From the NCBI GenBank assembly GCA_002205965.3, contig NADL03000608.1:186001-250000 (forward strand): 64,000 bases of DNA, read 5' to 3'. Positions 21,444 through 32,552 of the stretch are shown here, in pieces (position 1 is the stretch's first letter; every line of letters begins with the position of its first letter). The DNA comes from Kappaphycus alvarezii (lineage: Eukaryota; Rhodophyta; Florideophyceae; Gigartinales; Solieriaceae). Below the pieces are notes generated by a model. That model worked only from the letters and a program-made list of their open reading frames with translations. It did no database searches and had not been told where the DNA came from. The position numbers and the translations under genes were made by a program.

Positions 21444-21854
21444 ATGCACCTTTGTAGATCGTCACGGATTTACATCCTGGCCGTCCCTGGCTTGAGGCAA
21501 AGCAATTGGCAGTATTTTGCGGGTGAAAATGTCCCTAAACCCTTGTTTATTCTTGTTTCGTTTGTCATGCGCCTGGATACTGCACGGAAACGGGTATTTT
21601 CGAATTCAGCGCATGTTGGAGATGTGCCAAGAAGATCAAAATTAGGGGGATCGCTATACCAAAAAGGACTTTTGCGCGTTCCATGTCTTGTTTTCGAGAT
21701 CTTTCACGGTCCGTTGTTAATTCTTAGTTTGTTTTCCGCCCTGAGCTCTGGAGCGCACAGAAAGTCTCAATTGCAGGCGGTACTCGCCCAGAGTCTATGG
21801 GATAAAAAAGTTCCAACTGGGGATGTGACGCGGGGTTACGACATTAAATGTTGA
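21444..21854 (+). CDS. Hypothetical 136-residue ORF
   Basis: An open frame starting at an ATG, with a hydrophobic stretch (FEIFHGPLLILSLFSAL) near residues 87-103 that might be a single membrane span. No known motif is visible and the frames around it carry no support. It may be chance. Confidence 0.2.
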   Translation: MHLCRSSRIYILAVPGLRQSNWQYFAGENVPKPLFILVSFVMRLDTARKRVFSNSAHVGDVPRRSKLGGSLYQKGLLRVPCLVFEIFHGPLLILSLFSALSSGAHRKSQLQAVLAQSLWDKKVPTGDVTRGYDIKC

Positions 21855-22633
21855 AGTGTAGGCGGAGCTGGGGTCTGTAGATGTTGCGAATGGACGGAGA
21901 GTTACAATTGTTAATCGGTAGGATTGCCAGTCGGGCAAAAAGGGAGAGGGAATGGGAATAGCAGAGCAGGCAGGCATCCAACTAGCGGCACGATGCAAGG
22001 GATTTCGTTGCATCAGTGGAGAGCCGCGTTGTATTTTCGTTCCTGATGGGGGTACCATTGCTTCGTTTTTCGATGATTGTTGCCGTCTCTAGCAGGACAA
22101 GGAATGATACGGTACAACCTTACACCTATGGCGTTATTCTTGGTCATTTACCATTCTTCTACAAATGTTGACAATTCTGCAGCAATATTGCGACACCTAT
22201 GGACTCTCTCTAGAGGGGTTAGTACATCGTACCTCTACTCATCCCATCCCCATGTTGGAATGATGGAAAATTGCAGCGTATAATCTGAAAACAATACAGG
22301 CACATAGATTCAACAACTCGCATTCCTTTGAAACTCTTATTGGCTTTCAGCGTTGAATCTGTCCTCTACGGGTTTGGTTGTCCAGCGTTTCGAGCCCGAG
22401 GGTAAGGATGTTTCACAATATTTGGATGCATCTCCATGATACGATACCACATAATCGTTGGAGGAAACGGTTCGCGGTGGATAATTTGGGGTAGCAATGA
22501 GCAAATAATAACTAACTGCATTCAAAAACACGCTCTGTTCGAGTCCCACATTCATCGATAAGGTAGCCCATATTCATTAGGACTCAACAAGCATGTCACC
22601 ACCCTATGACTTGGCTCCAGTTTCGTATCAGTT

Positions 22634-23097
22634 TTACCAAACAAGGCGCAAAGTCGCCGCTTGATTCAAGTTCATTGTTAAACTTCCAGGTACAGCAAAT
22701 CTCGCCAGATATGCTCGGCCCGTTAAAGCATTGGCCTCGAAGTTTGAAGGCGATGATACTGTCTCGGACATGCATGATTTTGAGCAAAGATAGGTCATTA
22801 CGACCAGTAGCGCTGCTACTCTGCATGTGTTTCGACGAGAAAGCCACCTAGCGTCAACAAATAGCTTGTCTCTGGGAGGAATGAACGAAGCGCCGGGACC
22901 AGAGTGCTCACACCAGCCGGGAACCAGTCTGTCGGCCGGTAAACAAGGGAATGAGTTCGCCAATGCATGACCCCTTCAAATAATTTCTTTTTCAAACTGT
23001 TGCCCCACTTGAAAAGGCGAGAGTCGAAGTGCTCTGCGTCCCTCAAACCAGGTAAATCCCAATCATTGCAGGTATAACGAAGCGGCCCTTTTCTCAA
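22634..23097 (-). pseudogene. Hypothetical minus-strand coding remnant
   Basis: Two overlapping minus frames (22816-23097, then 22634-22960) can be read as one protein of about 150 residues by one frame change near 22820: LFKWGNSLKKKLFEGVMHW, LVYRPTDWFPAGV, ETHAE, then MTYLCSKSCMSETVSSPSNF. Composition looks coding, but I recognise no family. Confidence 0.25.
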
Positions 23098-23489
23098 CGT
23101 TCACAAACAAGCTTGAGCCATGCTTTCAGCAAAGGTTCAAGACTCCGCCGGCTATTCATTCATCCCATCGACGATCTTTGAGCTAGATGTGGGGCGCAAC
23201 AGTGCGTAGAATCCTGGGTTAGCGGTGACGCGAACTTGCAGGCGAGATCGGTGCAAAACGGAATTTGTTCCTGGAGGTATGCAGCGGCGCGAGGTTACGC
23301 AAGGATAACAAGTGGTGCTCGAGGTTGCCGACCGCGGCGGCGCCAATGCCGCGGATGGCTGGTCGGTTGGACAACATGGACGGGATAGGGGAGAGTGAGC
23401 TCAACTGTTGTCAAACTTTACATGAAGAAATCGTACCCGGATTTCTGATGGGCAACAGGAGAGGAGTATGCGTAGGATGGAGCGGGGAG

Positions 23490-24200
23490 TCAGAACTTCC
23501 AGCGGTTGCCGCAATTGACGCATGAGACAAAGGTTGTGAGGGGCTCATCGGCGGAGCGGGTTTGCATCTGAAAGTAGGTACATTTGCGCTGCTTGCACTT
23601 GCCGCACTTGAACATATCGGTGCTAGCCTCCTGCTTATTATACGGCATTGCATCGCGTGTCATCTTCTGATGCACCTCCTTCCTAGCCTGCTTGAGGTCG
23701 TCGTTGGCCAGTTCCTGGTTGGACAACTCTAACAGTTCGCTCGGGGTGAGGTGACGTTCCAAGACGGTCATGCGCAACTTGCCGTTCTTCTTGTCCTTGA
23801 GGTTGAAGGATATGTTACGGTACTTTGCCTTGTAATCTGCGCTACAGCCGTTGTATTTGCGAAACATGGCGTCCTCGACTGCGTTACCGACCACGGCGGC
23901 GGCGTCTCTGGAATCGACGTAGGTCTCGTTTGGATGAAACAGGGCGTCGGTGATAAGCTTGCGCACTTTGTCTCGCATCTTATCACCAGTGGGATGGGTG
24001 ACGTTGTACTCGCCGCTGGTATCGGAGTCGTCGGCGGGACCTTGGATTTGAGGATGAGGTTTGGAAGAGGAGTGAGGAGTGGAAGGGGAATCTGGTCGTT
24101 TTGTGGCTTTTCGGAGGGACTCGGAGGATTTGGAGGAAGAGCGGCTCTTTTTTTTGATCGCCTTGCCGACGGAGAGATTTCTTCGCAGCGCGTCGCCCAT
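23490..24200 (-). CDS. TFIIS: Transcription elongation factor TFIIS-like protein, 236 residues
   Basis: TFIIS binds stalled RNA polymerase II in the nucleus and stimulates cleavage of the backtracked transcript. The last 40 residues form the domain III zinc ribbon, CGKC (CKQRKCTYFQMQ), then RSADEP, whose Asp-Glu pair reaches the polymerase active site, then CVNCG. Residues 74-185 form the central three-helix domain II (KVRKLITDALF, VVGNAVEDAMF, YRNISFNLKDKKN, LELSNQELAND), as in eukaryotic TFIIS. Residues 1-70 are Ser/Lys-rich, and the usual N-terminal LW domain I is missing, so the protein is shorter than yeast or animal TFIIS (about 300). The ATG at 24200 is the first Met; upstream in-frame codons lack one. 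The gene is intronless and undamaged. Confidence 0.93.
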   Translation of the reverse strand: MGDALRRNLSVGKAIKKKSRSSSKSSESLRKATKRPDSPSTPHSSSKPHPQIQGPADDSDTSGEYNVTHPTGDKMRDKVRKLITDALFHPNETYVDSRDAAAVVGNAVEDAMFRKYNGCSADYKAKYRNISFNLKDKKNGKLRMTVLERHLTPSELLELSNQELANDDLKQARKEVHQKMTRDAMPYNKQEASTDMFKCGKCKQRKCTYFQMQTRSADEPLTTFVSCVNCGNRWKF

Positions 24201-25600
24201 GGTTGGTTGCGAGTTGTGGTTCAAGACCGGTGAAGAGAGACAAATGGTGTTGGGACGCAAGTAGGGGGTGGTGTCAAGAGATGGTCAAACAGTGAGTGGG
24301 GATGGTCGGACTTGGGTGTGCACGGCAGCCGTGTGTGGGGCGGTTGGAGTATGCGGAGGAAACACTCGACCGGAACCGGCGACACAGTTGCAGGCGTTGG
24401 GACGTTGGTGGTGTGTGAACGGAGAGGCGACGATGCTGGGTAAAGTAGCCATCGTGTATGTGAAGAATATAAAGTTGGCCGGGAAATTTTGTTAGTTGAT
24501 CTGTCCTTTAAGTATAGTTTTTGCCCCTTTTCGACTCAAATTTGGAAAATAATGCTGTATATTGGGCAGAAATACGGCATTGATTGGTATGGTTTCCCCA
24601 TTTCAAGAAATTATTTTCCTTGCAATCCCAATTTCCCAAGGTCAAAGCGCAAAGCTGCCGACAGCATTGCCCAGCGTACAGTATTATTACTTGACAGAGC
24701 GGATTACCGCACCACTGCTTTCACACCAAAAATTCCAAACTCATAAAATCCTGTCGAGAAAATCCAAAAAATACAGTATGCTGCAGCCCTGCCTGGTAGA
24801 ATTATTGTAATTACAGATATCGCCGTAAACGAAGATCCATTCTCCGCAGCTTACAGATTCGAATCTTGTACTCCTCACACCGGACAAACAAGTCACCACT
24901 TACGCTCCACGCGGTACTGCAAGCTTCAACCACGACTGCGCCCTCTCCATTCCAAACTACCCCTCCCGCCTACACCACAAGCCACGCCACAACCAACACG
25001 CACCACCGCGAAAGTAAAGCCCCGACCCAACACAGCAACCATTGCAAACACATCACAACTTGATAGTCACACCCAGCCTCCCATGATTGCTCCAACAACG
25101 GCAGTGCCTCAACAAAGTCAACTTTCCCTCAGCCATGGCCCAGGCGTTACAACCAGGCTGCATACTCGGCACCGCTCACGACCGAAACATCTCGTGCAAT
25201 GGCACAGACTGGTGCGCGGTTCGCGGTTCGCGGTTCGCTACGGCTTGTGTGTTGGTGTGGCACGTGGCACGACGGGTACTGTACTGCTCCAGTGGCCAGG
25301 CTTGGGACGGGGGGCCGGGTGCGCGGCATGAGAAAGTGCGGCAAGTAAAGCCAATATTTACCGGTATTGATTTGTCGGACGTGATACTCTTTTCAACTCT
25401 CGCATTCTGGAATGCATAGCCAATTGTGTCGTCTGCTTTACTGTAGGCAGCACGGAGAAACATCTCCGGTGTCGGCTTTCTTGGAGGCTGGTAGGGCATG
25501 ACGGTTTGGCTGGTTCCTGAACGTACCTGTGCTGTCGGCGGGAGGCATCCAAGGGGGTCACGACCAACTATGTGATTCAGCTTGGATCAAAGACGACCCT
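24201..25600. other. Upstream region of TFIIS and intergenic DNA; no gene recognised
   Basis: A G-rich plus strand at 24260-24430 gives way to C/A-rich DNA at 24890-25070. A direct repeat of CGCGGTTCG occurs at 25217-25235. Open frames at 24866-25419 are low-complexity. Confidence 0.45.
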
Positions 25601-25605
25601 ATTTT
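25601..25605. repeat. Target-site duplication of element D (left)
   Basis: ATTTT abuts the LTR and is repeated exactly at 30402-30406. Confidence 0.8.
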
Positions 25606-25984
25606 TGCCGTGAGATTCGGCCTCGGCTCAAAGCGTTGTGCGCGGCGGCGATCGACGCAGTAAATCAGATCGCTTATCAAATAAAATTTTGGGTTGCTTT
25701 ACTGGTAGCAAAGGACCGGGACGGGCACCTCAGCGATGCAGCGGACTATAGTCAGTGTTACGCTACAGTACTCCTCTAGAATGGTAAAGCTAGTCAGATC
25801 GGTGTGCCAGCTTAGTACTACTGTACAGTACAGTACAGTAAAGCACGATCTTACAGGGGAATTTTGGGGGTTACAGTAGGGAAGCAGGACGGCCATTTTC
25901 CTAAGGGGGACAGGCCTGTGTAAAGGCGATCTTACAGTGCTTCGTGCACTGTACATTGTACAGGGTTTATGTGGTTCATTGACA
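25606..25984 (-). repeat. 3' LTR of element D
   Basis: It aligns with 30042-30401 from TGCCGTGAGA to TTCATTGACA (plus-strand sense). It includes a module, GCAGGACGGCCATTTTCC, that recurs at 43750 and 48072. Confidence 0.85.
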
Positions 25985-25992
25985 CTCCCCCT
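25985..25992 (-). other. Polypurine tract of element D
   Basis: AGGGGGAG on the minus strand lies directly before the TGTCA start of the 3' LTR, where plus-strand DNA synthesis would be primed. Confidence 0.75.
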
Positions 25993-26324
25993 ATGGCTCA
26001 ATGCGGTGCGCGGTAATTACAGTACCAAGCAAAATTCAAAATATAAAACACGAATAAAACAATTAAAAGAAACGGGCCGATATTAACACATTTGGAGTTG
26101 TTTGGCTTGATTGTGCAAGGAACGGTCGCATAGAAAACGATAGTTCGAAGGCCATCGAATTGTGTAAGTAAAGGGTTGATACGCGGCGTTTGGGTGGGTT
26201 GAATTTTCTTTGCGGCGGTTTGCTGGGTCAAACCTACAACGGTGGTGTCCAGGAACCTTTTCAGTTTTCCTTTCCACGCGTGCGGCCGAAGATCGTGACG
26301 GAAAGAAGTGTATGGGAATGCACA

Positions 26325-26919
26325 ATGATGTTTGTGCCGCGTCTGTCGAAGGCTGATGCCAAGAGTCTAACCGCTGAGTTGGATATCCTTGAGAGTGACA
26401 TAAGGGACGGTGAGATTCTTGGAAAGGAATGGAAGCATGATTCCGCAGTCAAGCAAGGCGGGTTTGTCGTGCACGAAAACGGTATCAAAGAAGGAAGTTG
26501 GGTCTTCATCGCAATAGGTGAAGATTTTTAAAGCGGAGGAAGCAAGGGATAGTGTCACTCTCGCACGTACACCCCACATAGCGGACAAAAAGCCATACGA
26601 GATTGAGGCGGTTACGTATGGAACCAGTGTTTCTATGGGGGGAAAGGAATTCAAAATGGGTAAGTGGTATGCCAGCGTGGGCAGTATATGTGATGTGTTT
26701 ACTTACTTCATAGTTATGGATTTCTCGACAACTCCTCCCAGTTACACGAGTCGTGAGGTGGCCCTGGATACTGTTTCAGTTGTGGTTTCAAATAGTAAGG
26801 CCGTTACCCGGAATTGTGTCATCACCTATGAGGGGTCGAGAAGGACAAGGAGTGGTGATGCTACTGGTGGAGAGCTTCAAGCATTAGAGTGCGGTGAAGT
26901 GAATTTCCAAGAGAAATAA
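26325..26919 (+). CDS. Unrecognised ORFs antisense to element D (part 1)
   Basis: From an ATG at 26325 the plus strand reads FVPRLSKADAKSLTAELD and KEWKHDSAVKQGGFVVHENG to a stop at 26529. A second frame (26518-26919) then reads KIFKAEEARDSVTLARTPH and KEFKMGKWYASVGSICDVF. The pieces have balanced charge and look more like protein than the antisense frames, which are hydrophobic. Joining them needs one frame change near 26520. No family is recognised. They lie inside an LTR element transcribed from the other strand. They could be a captured gene, an antisense gene, or chance openness over a decayed pol. Confidence 0.35.
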
Positions 26920-26932
26920 TGGAGTATCTAAT

Positions 26933-27316
26933 GTGTTAGGTGGACCAGGAGCGCGCGATAATGATGCCCGCCTTGCACCTTATTTAGATATAGACGCGAA
27001 AGGCCTTCTGGTCGTCTTAAGCGGAGACCTGGATTGCATACTGGCGGAGACTATTAATGGATTAAGATGCTTCATCAACGAAGGTGTTCCTGGGATCGTG
27101 AAAGGAAGGATGATGGCGTGCATGAAACATTTCAGGAAGCTGGGACAAGTGATTGATGTCATTCGCGGCGCCCACCGGGGCTTAAATTTGCGCAAGCCCA
27201 GCGAGAAGTTGTCGTGCGAAAAAAGGCGTTGGGATTGTGTAAATCGGCATTCAACTGCTTTTGGAATTAATGCAGGTTATAGGTATAAGGTTTACTTGGG
27301 GCATCCGTCGCATTAA
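26933..27316 (+). CDS. Unrecognised ORF antisense to element D (part 2), 127 residues
   Basis: Reads LAPYLDIDAKGLLVVLSGDL, ETINGLRCFINEGVPGIVKG, MKHFRKLGQVIDVIRG and LRKPSEKLSCEKRRW, again a plausible globular composition and in line with the preceding plus-strand ORFs. It overlaps the end of the minus-strand protease/integrase-start segment at 27267-27316. One minus frame here (APRMTS, FLKCF) faintly recalls integrase, so a decayed integrase on the minus strand remains possible. Confidence 0.3.
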   Translation: MLGGPGARDNDARLAPYLDIDAKGLLVVLSGDLDCILAETINGLRCFINEGVPGIVKGRMMACMKHFRKLGQVIDVIRGAHRGLNLRKPSEKLSCEKRRWDCVNRHSTAFGINAGYRYKVYLGHPSH

Positions 27317-27881
27317 CACGCGGGCTGTCGAAAGTTGACCATTGGTCGCGGTAGATGCGTCCAGGGGCCTTCTGCTGAAAGTATGATTGGACAAGTTTCA
27401 AAACTGTCAAGAATGAGGCCTGAAAGGGGATATGGAGGTGGTTGCCCGCGGATGTTGTCATAGGAATAGCCAACTGTTCCATGTATGCAACCCGTCCATC
27501 AGCAAGGATATGCGGTGTGCAATGTAAGAACCGGATAGAGGCGAAGCAAGGTGTCAATGACTCACTATCCATAGCTTCCATGCCCAGAAAGGCGTTAATT
27601 TCGGCATCAACGATTTACATGTTGACCAGGGCTCGAGGGGCACCATGCGGAGTCTTCTTGGGCAATAAGATGCATCCTAGTGATTGAAAGAAGACGTCGG
27701 CGAAGCGGAATGTGTTCTTGGAAGGGATTATCATCAGTTTATGGATAAAAAGAGCGGTCATTATCCGATTCAGTTCCTTACGACCGCTGACGGATTTTGG
27801 GGCACCAATGTCAGCTACAAATTTAAGTGGGCGGCGAATTCGTACTTCTTTACTTAATTCTCCAACCAAGGATTCCATCAT
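27267..27881 (-). pseudogene. Copia-type protease and GAG-pre-integrase start of element D
   Basis: The 27615-27881 frame reads PLKFVADIGAPKSVSGRKEL, whose DIGA matches the D-[ST]-G-A retropepsin loop, followed by FRFADVFFQSLGCILLPKKTPHG. After a frame change VDAEINAFLGMEAMDSE gives the C-terminal G-[LM]-[DE] motif. Then HLHIPFQASFLTVLKLVQSYF and RIYRDQWSTF resemble the 'klH..fgHps...l' GAG-pre-integrase region. These features are those of Ty1/copia-like polyproteins. Confidence 0.6.
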
Positions 27882-28398
27882 GAAGATCTGCTAGTCTTAG
27901 ACTGAATAATAAGTCGGAGAGGGGTGAAGCTCCATATCCCCGGTGACCCGAGTGGTAGGCGAAGGGGGAGTAGGGTCCGTTTGAACACAAGGCAGCTGCT
28001 TTATAGTTTGTGACTATGTGATGGTCCGCTTCTTCCACCGGCTCGTGGGATTCCACAAAGTGTGTGGAGACGTCGAAATTATCCACACTTTCGTCTCCAT
28101 CGTCACATTGGAGCTGGATTAGAGCGTCCAATTCTGCGTTCTCGATTGTAAATTGCGTGTCAGTCGCTTCATCAATGGCTGCCTGAGTGTGTCCCACGTC
28201 TTTCTCACCTTTGATGAAATCGGCGAAAATGTGCATTGAAGACTCCATCCAGCTGCAAACGATTCCTTGCAAATGCTGCGACTGCACCTGGCGCGCATTA
28301 ATGCTCGGAAGTGCATGCTTGAGCACCAAATTTCCAGCAATTGCCGTAGCCCGAGCTGCTGTTGGCGGCGGAGGCATTATAATTGAGGAGCCGACCTC
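27850..28398 (-). pseudogene. Gag C-terminal / nucleocapsid region of element D
   Basis: A 175-residue frame (27850-28377) with an acidic middle (IQLQCDDGDESVDNFD). In another frame near 28340 GNCWKFGAQACTSEH is a possible degraded CCHC knuckle. It joins gag to protease. Confidence 0.35.
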
Positions 28399-29733
28399 TT
28401 ACATCACATGTACCAAATGGTGCTTCTGTTGGGCACTTCTGGGGAGGTGAGGAGGACAGTGACTTAGACGGGGGTTTTGACGGGAGCGCGTGAGATGTGT
28501 AGCATTTTCTTCTTCCTCTGTGACGATGCCTGTCATGATATCGTCTCCTGTATCTTGCATGCCAGTGAGAAGCTGAAGCTGACGAGTATACTGGATGAAT
28601 TCGTTCAAAGTGGTTGCGAACTAGTTGTTAGGGTATCTTTGCGAAGTGATTCTTTGAATCGGAATACGGGACCAGGACTGGAACTCCGTGACTGCCTTGC
28701 GTAGGTATTCGATCTTGTGGGCAACAGTGCGAAAATCGCGAGGACACTGCGGTACCAGTTCATTGATATGCTCGACTAGCTTTGCCAATCCAAGAGATAC
28801 ATCGCCAATCTCTCTCTCACGCATGAACTTGCGAAGGTGAAGAGTCTCCAATGTAGCCTTGACTTGAAGTTGCCTTGCGTCACTAACTTATTCCTTTGGT
28901 ACGACATCGACTCGCTAAAGATTTCGAAGAAAAACTTGCGGGCTGCACCGTCAAAGCAGTTGATGAAGAAGTCAGCCTTCTGGCCGGTGGAAATTCAGTA
29001 CTGGCGGAAAACTACTCCGTACGGCTCGATGGTTTCATGAATGTCTTGCGACATATCGCCGGAGAACTTCATGTCCTTCAACATCTGCTGGATATTATTA
29101 GCCTTACGAGCGTCGTCTCCGCCTCTTTTCCATGCGATTTTGAGGCTGTAAGGTGTCCGGCAGCTTGCAGCGACTGGTGGGAAACTTAAGTAAGTTCGGC
29201 GGTAGGTCCATCCTTTCTGAACGTCGGTAGCGGAATCGAGGGAAGAGAGGTAATCTGGAGGGGTGGACGTGGATGGCGGCTGACCGTGTGACCATTTCTA
29301 GCTGAAACTAGGGTATCAGCGCGAGGCATAGCAAGTTTTGGTAGTGTATGACTCTCTTTGGAGTCAATTGGGTTGAAAAATGTTTTGCGGACTCTCCCAA
29401 TGTGGGTCAAAGGGGCGTTGTTGATATCCTTGTTCTTGCGAATAGCAGATAGAGTGAATTAGACCTTAAAACTGATTAAATAACATATACATGCTATTAT
29501 TGAAGTGCGCTTGTTATTGCTCTCTGGCGAAGACAGAAAAAGCCCATTCGTAAATTCGTTCGATACCTTGTCAAACGAGAATAGCTCTGCGACCGAAAGA
29601 AGAACACAGAATGAGAAAATTGGAGACTTGAGGAACGTCTAAACGAACTCAAAGTGTGGGGGCGAGAGCAGATCCTAGAGAAAGGCGGCCACTTTTTCGC
29701 TTTCCAGGGCATCCCAAACACTCGAAGTGGCAA
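28399..29733 (-). pseudogene. Gag of element D
   Basis: Minus-strand peptides in order: TSSVWDALESEKVAAFL (about 29720), RKTFFNPIDSKESHTLPKLA (29390), then MKFSGDMSQDIHETIEPYGV, RQYWISTGQKADFFINCFDG and ARKFFFEIFSESM (about 29080-28900), then LVEHINELVPQCPRDF and KIEYLRKAVTEFQSW (28621-28851) and LNEFIQYTRQLQLLTG (28600). This is the capsid layout of retrotransposon gag proteins: a folding core followed by helices. Several frames are used. Confidence 0.6.
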
Positions 29734-30041
29734 AGATGTTTTCGTCGTCCTCGTTATCTATTGAAAAGTACTCCAAAGTAGACTTCGCAGCTTTTAGTAA
29801 CTAGTAAGTAAAGTTTCCTTTGATCAATACGGTGGTGATACTTTGGACTATCTTGCGCTTTTTCAACCGGTACGACGCGACTGATGTCGGTGCCATATTG
29901 AAACGCTTAAGGCAGATATGCTATGTCTTGATACGTGCATAGTTGAGAGGGTTGTAAGGAGAATGATAGCTGGGAAAGAAAAAAGTGCAATAAGAAGATT
30001 AGAAGGCAAAATAGTAGAGAGAACGATCCTCAAATCCTGGT

Positions 30042-30401
30042 TGTCGTGAGACCCGGTCTCGGCTCAAAGGATTCTGCGCGGCGGCGATCGACGCGGAAAA
30101 TCAGAACGCTTAATGAATAAAATATTTTCCCGCTTTACTTGTAGAGGACTGAGGCGTGCGCCTCTGCGATCCACCGGAAGGTAGTCAACGTTGCGCTACT
30201 TCTCTAAAATGATAAAGCTGGTTAGGTCGGTGTGCGAGTTTAGTAGAGGAAAGGACATTAATTAAGTGAAACCCGCGCGCCCAGCACGGATCACGCCGTT
30301 GGACGGCTTGGGTGTTTTGCGCAAACCTGTGTACAGTAAAGTAAGTTATTACAGTGTGTGTTGTACTGTACATTGTACTGAGTATAGGTGGTTCACTGAC
30401 A
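30042..30401 (-). repeat. 5' LTR of element D
   Basis: It aligns with 25606-25984, from TGTCGTGAGA to TTCACTGACA. It is substantially diverged in the middle, where the GGACGG module is degraded. Confidence 0.85.
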
Positions 30402-30406
30402 ATTTT
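30402..30406. repeat. Target-site duplication of element D (right)
   Basis: ATTTT, identical to 25601-25605. A 5-bp duplication is usual for LTR retrotransposons. Confidence 0.8.
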
Positions 30407-30899
30407 CATTCATTTTAACACTCCAAGTTTTCCCCCTCCAAGTGCTATTTGTGTCCTGATTACGAAACATGCCTGATTTACTGTTACTGTAGTTTCCTGA
30501 TTGTATGATCCGTTTCGTTGGCCCTCAAAATCCTGTACAAATATAGAACTAGTTTACTGTCATTGCAGAGCACCGAATAACTTTTATTTTCTAATGTAAC
30601 TGGATATGTTCAAAAATTAGTCTCTAAATAACAAAAGGTAATATAATTACTTAAAGCATCTCCACGAATGCCGTAAAAAATATCAAAATATCATATTTGA
30701 CCAGTTTTAAAGTTTTTAATATCCGAGGAAAGCTTATGTTATAGGGAAAACCATGAAATCCCCGTTAAGACTAGTGCGGGAGCATCCGGAAATATATAAT
30801 AAGAATAAAAAAGAATTTTTCTGGCCAAACACTCCCTCAGCATCGAACGGAAAGATGATCAGTTGATCCTAAAATATCCAAATTTTTAATCACTTTATG
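30407..30899. other. AT-rich, no gene recognised
   Basis: Right flank of element D. Only short frames, no repeats of note. Confidence 0.45.
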
Positions 30900-31864
30900 G
30901 GCCATGGACAAGTCACAGCTCACATACCGACGTTCACACCAACGAGTCCAAACATCAAGCTAAAGTTGCATTGCTCGTGCCAGCAAGTGCTGCTTGTGCG
31001 CGTCGAGAGGCAGCTCTCTCCTTAGCAATCTGCTGTCTAACCGCCAAACTACGCGGTGCAAGAGCGGATCACCACAATGCGCAAACGATAGGCCAAAGAA
31101 CGGCTCTTAGACAAAAGCCTTTCAGATCGAATTCTATCTCTCTGAAAGTAAATCCTTGCTGCAGCTGCAGAATTTCGCGCATTGCGCTCCTCGATGCGGG
31201 CAATCAGTTCCATTTAAAGACGTTGCGCCACATTTAGTGCAGATTCAGATGTAAGAACCAGCCCTAAATCGGTGTCCACAAATCCTTGCCGAAAATAATT
31301 GACTGAATTTCTTTGCTTCTTCTAGCAATTCGCCGCTTAACCAGCAGTAAGTCAATTTATTGCTGCACAGTAAGTATAATATATCTTTCAGAGTCATCCG
31401 AAGGGCTGGAAACAATTAACAAAGGAGTAGGGACAACAAGATAAATATCTTCCTTTGCGATGGCACTGATAACCGTGCTCCCCTTGCAGGCCTTGTTGTA
31501 CGCCTCCCAGACGATCCTCAGAGAATCGAAAACATCATACACATTGTCCAAATCAATACTTACGATAGACTGTACCCCTTGCCGAATTTATTCTTTAAAA
31601 GGTTTGAAAAAACCAACATTCAACGGTTGTGTTAATTCTGTTGTATGAGATGGGAGGTCATACACGAGAACACTGTTCACGTAAAAAAGGCAAATCGGTG
31701 AAACCCATATGAATTCTATAACCATCAAATGTGAGCAACAATTTACGGTTACCAGCCCTGAGCTGTTGCGTTTGAACCAAAAAAATCCTGCGACGACTAA
31801 AAGAATTCTGAGACGACTTATAAAACACGTGGCCATTGACCCAGCAATATCCTACGAGTGACAA
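30900..31864 (-). pseudogene. pogo/Tigger-type (DDE_1) transposase, C-terminal part, broken
   Basis: The minus strand reads KLLLTFDGYRIHMGF (the 'LLl.DGy.sH' second-Asp motif, about 31740) and, after a frame change, VYDLPSHTTELTQPLNVGFFKPFKE (31588-31665), the near-invariant 'LPpHtTh.lQPLDvgvFkplK' block of DDE_1 transposases. Next comes an Asn/Asp-rich stretch, VWEAYNKACKGSTVISAI (31460), matching the 'aw..a....nI..aF' helix. A basic helical tail (QQIAKERAASRRAQAALAG) reads near 31040-30980. The first Asp and DNA-binding half are not found. Stops and frame changes show it is inactive. Confidence 0.75.
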
Positions 31865-32552
31865 CTTTAGAACTGTGCGATCAACACACCTCTAACGATC
31901 CGTAACTTCTTCTATATTCAGACGTGAACCATTTGTCCTAATAATCAAATGACCCAAGAAGAAACAGCCGATCACGTTGATGTTCAAAACACGTCACCTG
32001 TACCATCACAGTTCAATCAAGTCAGAAGTGCGACTGAAGAATGGGTGCCTTTTGATGTCAATTTAAGCAATACAACCTTCATCCACGCTGAGGTCCAGCG
32101 CGACAGATTGTTAGGCCTGGCTAACAAAATGGAGTACAAGAGTAAACTATATTAGAATATTAGAGCAACCGGAAGAGGCCTCTCGAATGTGAAATCCCAC
32201 ATACATCTAAGCATAAGAAGATCTAGTTCAAGTACTATACGGAAATGGAAACCAATCATCTTACTTTGCCTCAATCTCTATCAAGTTTGGTTTGCAGAAG
32301 ATTGCTATGACTAAAATTTCGAGGAACGTAATTTTCCACAAGTAATTTTCTCGACTTTGTGTAGAATGGATTTCTGGTAGCGAACGCTCTCTATCCAATG
32401 TTGAAGATGAAGGTTTCTGGAGTATCACAAATCATGTTTCGTTAAAATATAACAGCATAATTCATTACTGAAACATTATAACATTGAAAAAGAGGAATTA
32501 CCATTCTAAGTTCTTCAGTTAAAGTGAGTCAATAGTCGTCACACTGCGAAGT
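31865..32552. other. AT-rich, no gene recognised
   Basis: A short plus frame (31949-32155) has no motif. The N-terminal half of the Tigger-type transposase would be expected here on the minus strand but I cannot see it. Confidence 0.4.

Larger units (their letters stand above)
25606..30401 (-). mobile_element. LTR retrotransposon D, complete ends, no reverse transcriptase seen
   Basis: LTRs of 379 bp (25606-25984) and 360 bp (30042-30401) share blocks such as CTCGGCTCAAAG and GCGCGGCGGCGATCGACGC, begin TGTCA on the minus strand and end in CA. Both flanks carry ATTTT. A polypurine tract (AGGGGGAG) precedes the left LTR on the minus strand, fixing the orientation. Inside are gag (about 29730-28400) and a copia-type protease plus the start of a GAG-pre-integrase segment (27881-27267). 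The remaining 1.3 kb carries no RT or RNase H motif on the minus strand. The LTRs differ at many sites including a 20-bp length change, so the insertion is old. Confidence 0.85.

Noticed and set aside
23751-24233. 160-residue plus ORF opposite TFIIS
   Set aside because: It is the antisense of the TFIIS coding region.
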